This document shows positions 1 through 12,440 of a stretch of DNA of 64,000 nt, piece by piece. Made by a program: the position numbers and the translations under genes. Where the stretch lies: the NCBI GenBank assembly GCA_032718475.1, contig JAUCBJ010006956.1, positions 1-64,000 on the forward strand, in the 5' to 3' direction. The first letter of the stretch is position 1. The number at the start of each line of letters is the position of its first letter. This stretch comes from Nemertoderma westbladi. Taxonomy: Eukaryota; Xenacoelomorpha; Nemertodermatida; Nemertodermatidae. Under the pieces are notes generated by a model. That model ran no database searches. It had not been told where the DNA came from and saw only the letters and a program-made list of their open reading frames with translations.

Positions 1-270
1 TGGTGACAGCCGTGGTAGAGTTGGCGATCGAATCGATATAATAGGGTAGTGTGGGGCTAGCCACACGATGAGAGGTTTGGGTACGCGAAGATGAATATGC
101 TATGGTTGGTTGATGCAACGACACGAACCAATACGCGCGGGTGGTAACAGCTGTAGGAGTAAGGAGGGCATCGTGAGGTTAGGCTACGCGTAGGTGATAG
201 GCAGCGATTGGTTGAAGGCAACGAGGCGAATCAATATTGATGGTGACAGATGGTCATTAAACACCTCGAT
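1..270. repeat. Degenerate tandem repeat, period about 105-120 bp
   Basis: Two diverged units can be aligned by eye. Both contain a TACGCG stretch, then GGTTGGTTGATGCAACGA or GATTGGTTGAAGGCAACGA, then a variant of GGTGACAG. The window edge cuts the array, so its full extent is unknown. No coding region is supported. Confidence 0.4.
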
Positions 271-373
271 TTAGCACCGGAATTTGGCATTTTTTAATTG
301 CCTCCGAGATGTGGCCCGTAGCCCAGGCTAGGGAGGAGTGAGTGGAGGGCTATGCTTCTCCTACTACTACTAT

Positions 374-1479
374 ACTGTATGTCTCTGTGACGGGTGCGAC
401 CCGGCACACAATAGAAGCATCTCAATAATCGAAACATTGCTTCTATGATACGAAAATATACACTGCTACATAAGCTTTTGTAAGCAAAATACTCATAATG
501 TAAATAAATATACAGTACTGTAAATCCAAGATAAAGTGTGCAATAGCAATGCAACAGTTGTCTCGTTTGCCAAGAACATTGACAGAGTCTAGGATCAGCT
601 AAGTTGCCTAAGTTTGCCATGGTTTAAGACAATCTTGGTCGTTTTTGTGGTCATTCAAGGTCGATAAAATGCGGACCAGTTGACTTACTTGGGGCAAAAC
701 TTGGGAAAGGAGAAGCGCCCACCCACCCCCACCTTCGGGTTGCAGCAATTGAAAGAGGAGAATTCGGGACGCCTCCATCCTCGGCCGACTGTTAGCTTGA
801 TATTCTATACAGTAGTGTATCTTCATTGAGTTCATTCCGTTTGGATTATTGCTTAGAGAGCTACTACTACGATCGGCATGCTGCATTGCAGCTGCATTAT
901 ATATATTACATATATATTAAGAATGCTGTTCAGGTTTGTCGACAGAATTGCCCCGCCACAACTCCCTTTCACCCATGACATTTGTGTAATGGCTCCTTGG
1001 CACGATAAGCTCCTAAAACGGATTTGAATCTCAAAAAGGTTCCAGGTTTTACTAAGCGAGGCTTTACCTCGCTTAGTGTTTTGGTTTTCCGGCTAACGTA
1101 AAATATTTTCCGCTAGAACATGGTCCTTCAATGACTTGTTATTTACGGACATCCACAACATTTTAGTATAGTACAAAAACACAGTGATTTTCTGTTCTTC
1201 CCAAGTAGTACTGTATATTGCTTCCTTCTGACATATAAAAAATAGTGTACTGTAACACCATAGAAAAACCTCTGGGATGAGAAAAAGGTAGAAACCGGGT
1301 GCTTTGGGTCCGTTTAGCGAAGTATACATTATGGGACAAATCCAAGTTTAATAAAGTAAAAATTAAATAATAATGAATGACCAGGACGTAGGAACCATTA
1401 TTAACATATTTTTGTGAAAGTATCACTTACACACAATAAAATCCATCAACATAGTTTAATATTAACTTAACATACAGTA
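374..1479. repeat. 1.1-kb direct repeat, copy 1
   Basis: This segment is repeated almost exactly at 3913-5028. The only difference I see is a 10-bp insertion in copy 2 near 4530. Each copy starts ACTGTATGT and ends ACATACAGT, a short terminal inverted repeat. Copy 1 is flanked by TA on both sides, so a TA-targeting DNA element is possible; TG...CA ends would also suit an LTR. A perfect hairpin (ACTAAGCGAGG, 5-nt loop, reverse complement) lies at 1051-1077. Minus-strand ORFs of 78-108 codons here recur in copy 2 only because the DNA is duplicated, and they resemble no protein I know. Confidence 0.75.
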
Positions 1480-3912
1480 CCCTGCAAACAATTTACTTTC
1501 GAGGAATGTCAGAAAAACATCATTAATTTGTTATAAATGTTGATAAATGTCATTCCCTTGTTTGATAGAATATTTAGATGTTCAATATATGTTATTTTAA
1601 CATTACTCTATAATGTCTTTGTCAGACATTAAATAAATGATAACTGTTGATGTTAGAAAAACGTAATTTTAATGTGAGAACATAAACATTAGTCAAAAAT
1701 GTTTTATAAGTGTTTAGTTCTAACATTTTAAGAACATGGTTTGTTACATATCAGAACAATGTTATTTTGTCACATAAAATAAACATTATGCGATAGACGC
1801 TGCTGTCACTTCTATTATCTAATCTGAGATTGATGATTGGCTAATTTTAAAATTGGCGGTAATGGAGGAATTTTCCACATGTAAAATAGTATACAGTATG
1901 GCATGTTGTACAATACTCATTCTGGCATGCCTGTATTCAATGTTTATTGTGTATATGTATTGTTATACTGCTGTACTGCAAGGCCTATCTCTATATTACT
2001 GTAGTGATGTAGTGTAGTTACTGCAGGCCTACTGCACTGTACAGTAGCTTATATTTTTGGTTTTATAGTCTTGGTTTTGTGATTTATTTAACCTGAACTC
2101 ATAAATAAAACATATCTACCTGAATGCGAGTTCGCCTTTACCCTCTGGATTCACACATTACTGCATTAGACCTACCAATTACAGAATTCAAGTCTGCCAG
2201 GACCAGGAAGTCCCCTTAAACCAGCACTGACAGGTGGAGGATTGACTTATTTGTCTGTACTGATGGTGGATTTCAACAGCCGAGGACTAAAGATTGGAAT
2301 TCTTATTATTGGGAGGTCCCAGTTTTCAGTTGAAGGGGCAGGGCACAGGGACAGCATTACTACAACACTTTGAAAACTTCACATTAACTGTTATTTCAAA
2401 CTATTTATTGTTTCAGTTTTTAGATTGTACTTTTGTAGGGCCTAGGCCTATTGATTTATTTTTACAGTTTAATAAATGAAGCTCACTCAGCTATAATTAT
2501 AATTAACATTTAATTTTTTAAATATGATTTGTTCAGATAGGGAGGATTTGCGATGCAATCAAAATCATCCCTCTCCAGGGAGATATCGATTCAAATAAGT
2601 ACTGATTACTCTCCCAGAAATAAATCTGTAAAATCTGTATATGTGCCTCTGTAGCCAACTGTAACCTGCTCCTTTTAATAAATTTAACATTGTTGTGAGG
2701 TATTATTTATTAAACCCACTATATGTACATGTATATGTATATGTATCTTTTTCAATGGTAATATGGATAATATTGAACAAATGTGTAGGTATATAGAGTC
2801 AGTAATGTCTGTATATTAAGCGTAGGTTATTACCATTCACTAGATATTCCGGTTTATTATGTCGGTTTGTTTGTTATTTTTGTGTTAAATTACGTTGAAA
2901 TAATTTTAGTATTCGCTAAAGTTCTCAAGACAAAATAGACAGTTTCAAAAATCTACTGGACAATTTATATAACTGTGTCAATAACTAATTATCGTAAAGG
3001 TTTTGTGCAGTATTATATTTGATATTATTTGTACCGCATATGTAAATTGTCAATAAACATATCTATCTATCTACATTATTTTATATAGACTACAAATCAG
3101 ATCTATAAATCTAGTGAATAATATTAACTCAAAGTATTTTAATTGATGCAATTCATTACGTTGTTATCACTTATTATTACGTCATAAACATATTCTTTTT
3201 AAGTCTGTGATTAACTTTAACCGAAATATCAAAACCATTTACATAATGGGCCATACAGCCATATATTTGTTGTTTACTTATTCTGTGATATTTTACTTTG
3301 ATTTTACTGTTTATTTCATTATTTGTTCCTGACTGGTCATTATACAAAAAATTCAATTCATGTTATACGTTTTAATTGTTATTAATTTGCATACAATTGC
3401 CTACAACAAAATTGTATTCAATCAAACTGTGTTAGAGATTGTAGCCTGCCACTACCATATCAACATGCGTAGGGAAATTATTAATTAATTATTCAATAAA
3501 GGGTTTGGCAATTACAAAGAACGATAATAAAGAACGGCAATGGAGGGGGATTATTAGTTTGAGAGCAAGCGAACCATAAAACATGAGAGAAGGGCTTAAT
3601 TGCACGTAAATTTAATGTTACGTTTTTAGCAAACAATATTTTTATGTTAAGAAATAACATAACAGTAACGATCTAAATAAACATTATGCCGTTGTTATTT
3701 TAATGTCAATAAAAATACAATAATAATGATAAGGAATAACATAAAAGTAATGATATATGTAACCATCCTGGCTTTGTTATTTTAATGTTATTAAAAACGA
3801 AATAATAACGTTAGTATATAACGTCATATTTCTTGGCCAATTTACAGTTTTTTTATCATTAATCTAACAATTTGAAATAATGTTATCTATGTCATTAAAT
3901 AACATTTTAGTA
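1480..3912. other. AT-rich spacer between the 1.1-kb repeats
   Basis: No gene is supported. Both ends (about 1500-1800 and 3600-3910) are rich in related short words such as AACATTA, TAACATTT and GTTATTTTAATGT. They resemble subterminal repeats of a nonautonomous DNA transposon. A CAATAAACAT(ATCT)n stretch at about 3052-3074 looks like a LINE or SINE 3' tail. A reverse-strand trace of the GGAGCAGGTTACAG module is at about 2660-2680. Confidence 0.4.
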
Positions 3913-5028
3913 ACTGTATGTCTCTGTGACGGGTGCGACCCGGCACACAATAGAAGCATCTCAATAATCGAAACATTGCTTCTATGATACGAAAATATAC
4001 ACTGCTACATAAGCTTTTGTAAGCAAAATACTCATAATGTAAATAAATATACAGTACTGTAAATCCAAGATAAAGTGTGCAATAGCAATGCAACAGTTGT
4101 CTCGTTTGCCAAGAACATTGACAGAGTCTAGGATCAGCTAAGTTGCCTAAGTTTGCCATGGTTTAAGACAATCTTGGTCGTTTTTGTGGTCATTCAAGGT
4201 CGATAAAATGCGGACCAGTTGACTTACTTGGGGCAAAACTTGGGAAAGGAGAAGCGCCCACCCACCCCCACCTTCGGGTTGCAGCAATTGAAAGAGGAGA
4301 ATTCGGGACGCCTCCATCCTCGGCCGACTGTTAGCTTGATATTCTATACAGTAGTGTATCTTCATTGAGTTCATTCCGTTTGGATTATTGCTTAGAGAGC
4401 TACTACTACGATCGGCATGCTGCATTGCAGCTGCATTATATATATTACATATATATTAAGAATGCTGTTCAGGTTTGTCGACAGAATTGCCCCGCCACAA
4501 CTCCCTTTCACCCATGACATTTGTGTAATGGATTTCTCGTGCTCCTTGGCACGATAAGCTCCTAAAACGGATTTGAATCTCAAAAAGGTTCCAGGTTTTA
4601 CTAAGCGAGGCTTTACCTCGCTTAGTGTTTTGGTTTTCCGGCTAACGTAAAATATTTTCCGCTAGAACATGGTCCTTCAATGACTTGTTATTTACGGACA
4701 TCCACAACATTTTAGTATAGTACAAAAACACAGTGATTTTCTGTTCTTCCCAAGTAGTACTGTATATTGCTTCCTTCTGACATATAAAAAATAGTGTACT
4801 GTAACACCATAGAAAAACCTCTGGGATGAGAAAAAGGTAGAAACCGGGTGCTTTGGGTCCGTTTAGCGAAGTATACATTATGGGACAAATCCAAGTTTAA
4901 TAAAGTAAAAATTAAATAATAATGAATGACCAGGACGTAGGAACCATTATTAACATATTTTTGTGAAAGTATCACTTACACACAATAAAATCCATCAACA
5001 TAGTTTAATATTAACTTAACATACAGTA
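3913..5028. repeat. 1.1-kb direct repeat, copy 2
   Basis: Near-identical copy of 374-1479 with a 10-bp insertion (ATTTCTCGTG) near 4530. The same terminal ACTGTATGT/ACATACAGT ends and the same AAGCGAGG hairpin (about 4600-4626) are present. A recent duplication, two LTR-like ends of one element, or an assembly duplication would all fit. Confidence 0.75.
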
Positions 5029-5179
5029 TACACGATATAAAACAAGTCCAATATCAATTAATTACAATATTAGTAAATATGTACTGAAAGTATGCAATAT
5101 ACTGATATACAATGTAAAATAAGTACCTAGAATAGTGATCGTAAAATACACAAAATAAATTAAAATAAGTGTGTAGGAT

Positions 5180-5290
5180 AGAGTTACCACATCGGTCCAA
5201 ATCGATACCACATCGGATCCAACCGGGTTCACATCGAACCTAATCGCTACCACATCAGACCCGGTCAGACCTAATCGATACCGCACATGA
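5180..5290. repeat. Diverged minisatellite satellite of the 21-bp array
   Basis: Contains several degenerate copies of TACCACATCGG and CCAATCGATACC-like words, matching the denser array that begins at 5643. It is probably an older, eroded piece of the same family. Confidence 0.5.
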
Positions 5291-5642
5291 TCCAGAGATC
5301 CCAGACGACTCCACAGTCCATTCCGATTGGTGGAAGAATATGTTGCATGATTGAATCCTCGGATCGCATATGGTGTTACTACAATGTCTCTTTCGATTGA
5401 CAGTTAGATGTTCGGTGATAAAACTCCATGGCATTCATAAACCATACAGTGTATTGGGAATTCAAATGTCATCAAGAGTACAAAATACTCTTCTCCTAGA
5501 TGTTGATATTTTTTGGGTATTACAGTATATCATTATGCCAAATTATTAAACATTAATAAACTGACAAATAAACAAAATAAAGTAAAAGAACAGGTTGCGC
5601 TTACAGTTACATGTATGCTGCATTAACCAAAATAATAAGAAA

Positions 5643-6297
5643 ATCAGTACCACATCGGACCCAATCGGTACCACATTGGTACCACATTGTACCAAATCGG
5701 TACCACATCGGACCTTATGGGTACCACATCGGACCCAATCGGTACCACATCGGACCCAATCGGTACCACATCGGTACGACATTGGAACAAATCGGCACCA
5801 CATCGGACCCAATCGGTACCAAATCGGACCAAATCGGTATCACATCGGACCTTATGGGTACCACATCGGACCCAATCGGTACCACATCGGACCCAATCGG
5901 CACCACATCGGACCCAATCGGTACCAAATCGGTATCACATCGGACCTTATGGGTACCACATCGGACCCAATCGGTACCACATCGGACCCAATCGGTACCA
6001 CATCAGTACCACATCGGACCAAATCGGTACCACATTGGACCAAATCGGTACCACATCGGTACCACATTGGACCAAATCGGTACCACATCGGACCTTATGG
6101 GTACCACATCGGACCCAATCGGTACCACATCGGACCCAATCGGTACCACATCGGTACGACATTGGAACAAATCGGCACCACATCGGACCCAATCGGACCA
6201 AATCGGTATCACATCGGACCTTATGGGTACCGGGCATCGGACCCAATCGGTACCACATCGGACCCAATCGGTACCACATCGGACCACATCGGGGCCA
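5643..6297. repeat. 21-bp minisatellite (ACCACATCGG / ACCCAATCGGT)
   Basis: About 650 bp of tandem units, most often 21 bp and built from half-units CGGTACCACAT (11 bp) and CGGACCCAAT (10 bp). Variants include CGGACCTTATGGG and CGGACCAAAT. Because the unit is a multiple of three and lacks stop triplets, several frames on both strands stay open for 60-240 codons; the encoded TTSDPIG repeat is an artefact of this. The array is bracketed by inverted traces of the GGAGCAGGTTACAG module (about 5591 forward, 6297-6320 reverse). Confidence 0.9.
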
Positions 6298-6379
6298 CTG
6301 CAACCTGCTCCTTTCCCTAAATTGAGAATATAACATTGAGGCGGGATATTAATTCGCCAAGATGGGATTTGCGTCCAGT

Positions 6380-6401
6380 CCCCCCCCCCCCCCCCCCCCC
6401 C
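6380..6401. repeat. Poly-C run
   Basis: A homopolymer of 22 C just downstream of the minisatellite. Long C/G runs recur in this window (16.0 kb, 16.2 kb, 32.9 kb, 51.2 kb), and the exact lengths may be unreliable. Confidence 0.9.
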
Positions 6402-6796
6402 GTTTCAAATTATTTCAAACAATGCATTTGATAACGTTTTCTCTTTCAAACTTCTTGCCTTCCCTTCCGCAGACTGGAGAACTGAAGATTGTCTCTAGTG
6501 CATGTGTTATATATCAGTCAGTCAGTATATAGTACAGTATAGTATAGTATAATTATACAAATACAATAACTGCCAAGCTCATTGTGTATACCTGCAGACG
6601 GGTACAGTACTGTATAAGTAGGGGCAATAGTCTCTGCATTAGATATTGTAGTATCTAGTACCTACTGCAGTGCAGTACCGGTTACCAGCCTGACATGTTG
6701 TCAGAAAGACTAACAATTACTGAATTACTGATACGAGTTTGGTCAGTTGGCTGGTTGGTGCTGGAACTTGTTATTTACATCCTAAATTGCTATTTT

Positions 6797-6910
6797 ATGG
6801 CCGATGTGGCTCCGATGTGGCCCCGATGTGGTCCGATGTGGCCCCGATGTGGTCCGATGTGGTCCGATTTGGTCCGATGTGGTACCGATTGGGTCCGATG
6901 TGGCTTTTAG
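6797..6910. repeat. Inverted cluster of the 21-bp minisatellite
   Basis: GATGTGGTCCGATGTGG units here are the reverse complement of the CCACATCGG units at 5643-6297. The two arrays face each other across about 500 bp and could form a cruciform, or a hairpin if transcribed. Confidence 0.8.
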
Positions 6911-6914
6911 ACGG

Positions 6915-7690
6915 ACCCACCTACACCCATCAAGCCTAACTTACCAAGCAGAATTTCGTGATCTACAGTATCGAAAGCCTTTTGTAGGTCCAACATTACC
7001 ATACCAGTATATAAACCCTTTGCGTTATTACATCTAATTGTATCAGTTAAGTTAATAAGGCAGGTGTCTGTAGAATATGATTTACGAAAACCGGACTGAA
7101 GTTCATAGATCAGATTTAGCCTACTAAGCTGCTAAGATGTGCCTCCAGCTGTAGAAAAACAGAACGTTCTAGAATTTTAGATACAATACTTAAGATACTA
7201 ACAGGTCTGTAATTACAGGGTTCTACTTTACTATTCTTTTTATACAGAGGAACAACCTTAGCTAATTTCAGTTCGTCTGGTACTACATTATCTACGATAG
7301 AGTAATTAATAATAAAAGTAATAGGCACTTTAAGTACTTCAGCCCCATCCTTAAGAAAACGGGCAGGTATTAGATCTAGACCGGTACTTTTTGAGGCTGA
7401 TAGGCTAAGTAGATTTTTAAAAACGAAATCCTCAGAAACGGGTTTTAAAAATAACTTTTCTGAATTTTGTAACTTTTCTAAATAAAAATTATTTAGAGTT
7501 TCGGACCCTATACTATATTTATTACTTGATAACGGTAATTTCTTAACTAAATTAGAGGCAACATTAGTAAAATAATTATTAAATAAATTACTAACTAGAG
7601 TATGATCATGAATCAGCTCACCGTAAAGGCCTAGGCCTATAGCAGTATATTGAGGGTAGGGGTCGATTCGCCCCTCAGCCCCTCGACCTT
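6915..7690 (-). pseudogene. LINE reverse transcriptase fragment (broken)
   Basis: Read on the minus strand, this encodes the N-terminal half of a non-LTR retrotransposon RT. Recognisable pieces are KSTGLDLIPARFLKDGAE, LAKVVPLYKK and NYRPVSILSIVSKILE. After a frameshift near 7116-7140 come SGFRKSYSTDTCL and LDLQKAFDTVDHEIL. The LDLxKAFDTVDH block is the first catalytic-aspartate motif of the RT palm. The frameshift and missing ends show a dead fragment. The style is Jockey/CR1-like, but the clade is not resolved. Confidence 0.85.
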
Positions 7691-7789
7691 TTCGCCCCAA
7701 GTCGATTCGCCCCACATTTTAGGCTGTTAGGGGCATATGCCGCATATGGACCTGGGGCGAATCGTCTTTGACAGTTGACTGATTCTCCC

Positions 7790-7945
7790 CACCCACTGCT
7801 ACTGCTGCACTGCTGCACTGCCCACCCTCCAAGTCCATTCGCCCCAGACAGCCAGACATGCCAGATGATAATATTGAATGTTTTAGGCCTACTTCTTTTT
7901 AGGTAGAATGATATTACAGTATTAGAAAGTGCAATATTTAAGCGC
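7790..7945. repeat. Left arm of an inverted repeat pair
   Basis: The stretch with GTCCATTCGCCCCAGA and ATATTGAATGTTTTA recurs in reverse complement at about 12835-12950. The pair flanks the 8163-11679 element and may be the ends of a larger transposon of about 5 kb into which that element inserted. Confidence 0.6.
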
Positions 7946-7964
7946 TCCACGCTCCGCACATTGA

Positions 7965-8100
7965 AACAATTTTGAAGAGCGCCATGCCAATGCAATTTTA
8001 ATTTTGAAGAGCGCCACGCCAATGCAATTTCAATTTTGAAGAGCGCCTGCGCCACGCCTATCACCAACTGACCAATGCAATTTCAATTTCTGAATTTTGA
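7965..8100. repeat. Short tandem repeat, about 33 bp x 3-4
   Basis: Repeats of TTTTGAAGAGCGCCACGCC followed by AATGCAATTTCAA, with small variations. No coding signal. Confidence 0.65.
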
Positions 8101-9258
8101 AGGAGTGTAACCACTCGGCCAATGTGCAATGTGCAATGCAGTACCTCATATGTCATACCGGTCAGTAAGGGAAAATACCCCGAATCGGGGCATAGAGGCA
8201 AACCCCGATTCTGGGTTTTGTAATGCCCCGATTCTGGGGTCTCCCATAGACATTTTTTCTCCTTAATTTCCGCATGTGAAGATTTTAATTCCGCAATTTC
8301 GTTTTAACATATTCGAATACACATTTATATGTTCTACAAATAAGAAAACTTTGGAGTAATAATGAAATCTTCCGGCTTCAATATTGTACCGGAAAATCTA
8401 ATGTAAATTGTACCCCGAATCAGGGTATCCAGGACTCCCTGTACCCCGAATCGGGGCTTGCGATATTTTCATACAGCCTGCAGAGCACCGATTCGGGGTC
8501 AATATTTTCTAGTACACCGATTCAGGAATTCAATTTTCTAGAAAATACACCGAATCGGCTCTTTTTTTCCACTCAGACACCGATTCGGTGTATATTTTCT
8601 AGTCGTTATTTATATTATCTATGTGGCGGGCTGGAGGGCCTTGTTTGTCCACAAAATGGCTTGGCCGCACGAGCATTTAATGAAACACTGTGAAACAGGT
8701 ATCGAATGAAATGTTCTCTAGTTGGTGAAAAAAAAAGTTTGAAAATCTTAGACCAAAGGGTGTCGAGAAATTGACATGTATTGGCTTTTTGCACAAAATA
8801 CTCATTTCAGCTGATTTTTAGCGGTTCTACAAGTGGGAACTAATTATTTTACATGGTAAGAATAACTTATTCTTATATAAATATTAAATTGCTAGAGTCT
8901 CTAATCTCTATAACCCATTCCATCAAAGTCTTTAATTAATTTAAGAAATTAATGTTAAGAATGCATGTTTTTAATTGATTGAAATGATTTAAGTGATATT
9001 TATTGTTGAATTATCCACGCTGGACACATATTTCCATAGACCACTATTATAGGTAGATTAGCCTTCTTAATTCAGCCTAGCTAGAACTCCATCTTGCTTG
9101 CTTCCATCCAATCACAGACTAATAACTGAATAACTACCTACTATTATCTACTGAATATGAATAATGTATTGACAATAGATATCATATTGCCGGCAGGTTC
9201 AACGAACTGTGTTTATTACACGAACGGATTACGTGGTAAGCATTAAACAACTGTAACA

Positions 9259-9460
9259 TAGTGTATGGATGATAGAAATCAAATATAATATTGAGGGTCT
9301 TTCTGTCTTTAGCTGGTTTATATTATATTAATTAAAGATAACACTAGTAAACGTTTTCAACGGTTTCTGCATCAGACTATTATCTTTCTGTCTTTAATTA
9401 ATACAATAAACCAGCTAAAGACCCTCAATATTTTATTTCATTTCTATCATCCATACACTG
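9259..9460. repeat. Palindromic MITE-like insert
   Basis: About 200 bp whose halves are reverse complements: GTGTATGGATGATAGAAAT with GAGGGTCTTT and CTTTAGCTGGTTTAT on the left, mirrored on the right. There is no ORF. It is nested in the 3.5-kb TIR element. Confidence 0.8.
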
Positions 9461-9750
9461 TGTTTATTACCTGATTTATTTGTAAGCTATTTCCCACGGT
9501 GTTAGTTGATCAGAGTGGCTATTGGGACGAGCCATAAAGGCAGCCAAGACGCATTTACAATTAGCATAATGGTTATTCCTCGGGCCGAGCCGCAAACGGT
9601 GTTGCGAGACATTAGCAAAAAAAATAAATTGAAAAATAAAATTAAAATTAAAAAAAAAATAAAATAAGATTTAAAAAAATATTTTTTTTTATTTATTACA
9701 AATACATTATAATAATTAAAAAGGGTAATAAATTTCGCTATTTAAGAAAG

Positions 9751-10366
9751 CCGTATCGATCCGATCAAGCCGAGTCGAACTGATGGAGCCGAGTCGAACC
9801 TATCGAGCTGAGTTGAACCTATCGAGCTGAGACAAACCTATCGAGCCAAGTTGAACCTATCGAACCGAGTCGAACCCATCAAGCCGAGTCACACCAATTG
9901 AGCCAGATCAAGATGAGTCGGACCGTTTGAGCCGAGCCGAACCTATTGAGCCAAGTCGAACCTATTGAGCCGTGTCGAACCCATTGAGCAGAGTCGAACT
10001 GATTGAGCCGGATCATGCCGTCTTGGACCGATTGAGCTGGAACGAACCTGTCGAGTGGGACTGATAGAGCCGAACCTATCGAGCTGAGTCGAACTTATCG
10101 AGCCGTGTCAAACCTATCGAGCCGAGTCAAACCTAAGGAGCCGAGTCGAACTGATCGAACCAAGTCGAACCGAGTCAAACTGATCGAGCCAGATCAAACC
10201 GATTGAGCCTGATGGAACCAATCGAGCGGAGACGAACCAATTGAGCTGAATCGAACCGATCAAGCCATGTCGAACCAATCAAGCCAAGTTGAACCATGAT
10301 CGAGCCGAGTCGAACCAATCGAGCCGAGTTGAACTGATTGAGCCGAGTCGAACTGATTGAGCCGAG
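9751..10366. repeat. 19-bp minisatellite (GAGCCGAGTCGAACCTATC)
   Basis: About 32 degenerate units alternating GAGCCGAGTC and GAACC(T/G)ATC. Single-base drift between units suggests an old array. It lies inside the 3.5-kb TIR element. Confidence 0.9.
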
Positions 10367-11914
10367 TAAGTAGGCTTATGTAAGTATGTATGTGCACAAT
10401 ATTGGCTGTATGTATGTACATATTGACATTGGCCCTAGCACCTAGCTGATAGCAGGACAGGCCATTAGAGTTTGTAATAGGCTTCCAGTAATGATTGGAA
10501 CCTAGATATTGTCTGCATGCTGGTGCCACCCATACCAGGGCAATAGATTTGTCTGCATGGTCACTCAGGGTACTAGTTTGATGGGCAGGTCCGTTTAAAG
10601 CCAGCTTGCTGGCCTTCTAGTTGAGTTGATGTAAAGGACAAGGCTATACATGGCAATAATAATAAGATCAATTTGTATTCAATTTATTTTAGTTAGATTA
10701 CCCATAGCCTCGTTTAACATTGCTGCCTAGTTGAATTAATCTGCCGCCCAACCTCAACAGCCACGCCGAGTAAAGCCAGGAAATCAGGAATGCTTATAAA
10801 TTTAATCAAAAGTCTAAATAAAACAAAATATAAAAGCAGAAGCAATATTCCATTCCAATATTGGATTCCAACGCAAACAAAAAGGTTCAAAGCAAGAATG
10901 ACTTTCATCAACCAAACAAACTGCTTCCCGTCTAACTGTGTAATGTAATGTAATACACAGTCGTCTAAGCTACTAAGCATACAAATCACAACCACAATTA
11001 TTAGTGTGATGTCGATGTGTGAAATGTTATCCTATTTGCAAACCTGGGAAACGGCCCTAAAGAGAGGTTTATTCTGCTAAGACCAGAAGACAGTAAGAAG
11101 AGTAACAGGAAATACAAATATGTAATAATAATAATATAATTTTTTTAGATAGTTTTTCTAATTAATTATTATTTACTTTTAATTTTTATGAATTGCTTTG
11201 ATAACATACACTACCCAGAGGTACACAATAATTAATTAATCTATAAAGTCGTAAAATGAAATTAACTCAGGATTGATTTTATTTTACAACACTTTTAGTG
11301 ACAAGAGTCATTTATTAGAATCGTATGTTAAAATCAACACCAGGAATTGCGCCATAATATTACAGTATTATATGTACACAAACACAATATAGCGCCAATC
11401 GGCACTCAGTCAGCCAGTGCCAATGAAGAATAGCCATTGCAATCATAATATGATTGATTGACAGGTTCCACTTGACAGATTTCACAGGGAACTAAATAAC
11501 TCCTATACCCCGATTCGGGGTATACCTAATTTTTTCCGCTGCCTGGAGATTTTCTAGTAGAACACCAATTCGGGGTATAGCTTTCTACTGAAAATCTCGA
11601 ATCGGTGTCACTATTTTCCACTATAACACCGATTCTGGGTATAGAGCTGTACCCCAATTCGGGGTATTTTCCCTTACTGCCGGTACAGCAGTTGAACAGT
11701 CTGACAGTACTGCAGTAGCCTAACCAAGTAGTGCACACTGAACGACTGAACCATACAACAGAAAAAAGGAGCGAAGCGAGCCGAAATTTTTGAACAGCTA
11801 ATGCAGTACCGGGTAATGCAATTTCTAACAGTCTACTGGTCTAAGGCACTTCCGTCGTCCGTAATTGTTAAACTAACAAATCGGCGCTGGTTTTTATTTT
11901 TTACAATATATAAA

Positions 11915-12440
11915 AAAACACAAAAATACACAAAAAAAATACAAAAAATTACACAAAAAAACACAATATTACCCAAAAAAAACTACCGGTACCCAAAAAG
12001 ACAAAAAAAAATGTTTTTCATAAACAATGTAGGCCTATCTACGATACGATTTAGGTTAATTGTAAGAAGAGTTTTACTTTTCAGTTTTCAATTTTCACTT
12101 TTTTCAAAATATTAAATTTTGTTCATTTGAAGATTCCTTTTTAATGACCTACTGCCAGTGCCACCGGTTTACCGGTAAGCCTACGCCTACCCACCCATAC
12201 TGCCAGACAGCATACAAAATCAGATTTCTTAATTAATGGAAAGGAGCAGGTTACAGTGACAGTAGCAGGCTTTTTTTCTAACCAAAACAATAAACGATAA
12301 CCAAAGAACACAGGTTACAGTCTTATTTTTCCAGACCCTATCAGCCTATAGGATATAAATTATTTTTGTCTTTTTGGGTAAGTTTTTTGGGTAATATTGT
12401 GTTTTTTTGTGTATTTTTGTGTTTTTTTGGGTACCGGTAA
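11915..12440. repeat. Inverted repeat with A-rich/T-rich arms
   Basis: The left arm (about 11915-12010) has CACAAAAATACACAAAAA, AATATTACCCAAAAAA and TACCGGTACCCAAAAA. The right arm (about 12365-12440) is its reverse complement. The loop holds a GGAAAGGAGCAGGTTACAG module at 12239-12300. It is probably a small foldback element. Confidence 0.65.

Larger units (their letters stand above)
8163..11679. mobile_element. Nonautonomous TIR element, 3.5 kb, TSD CCGGT
   Basis: Both ends begin CAGTAAGGGAAAATACCCC (right end in reverse complement) and are flanked by CCGGT at 8158-8162 and 11680-11684. The terminal few hundred bases on each side carry many copies of the palindromic word ACCCCGAATCGGGGT or degraded forms (8180-8600 and 11505-11665). 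No transposase is visible, so the element depends on another copy. The interior holds a palindromic insert (9259-9460) and a 19-bp minisatellite (9751-10366). The superfamily is uncertain: CAG ends resemble hAT, but the 5-bp duplication is short for that group. Confidence 0.8.

Noticed and set aside
294-1426. Minus-strand ORFs of 78-108 codons repeated at 3887-4975
   Set aside because: They recur only because the DNA is duplicated. They resemble no known protein and overlap each other in different frames.
5595-6336. Overlapping ORFs of 200-240 codons on both strands
   Set aside because: They lie entirely in the 21-bp minisatellite and are open in several frames because the unit lacks stops and is a multiple of three.
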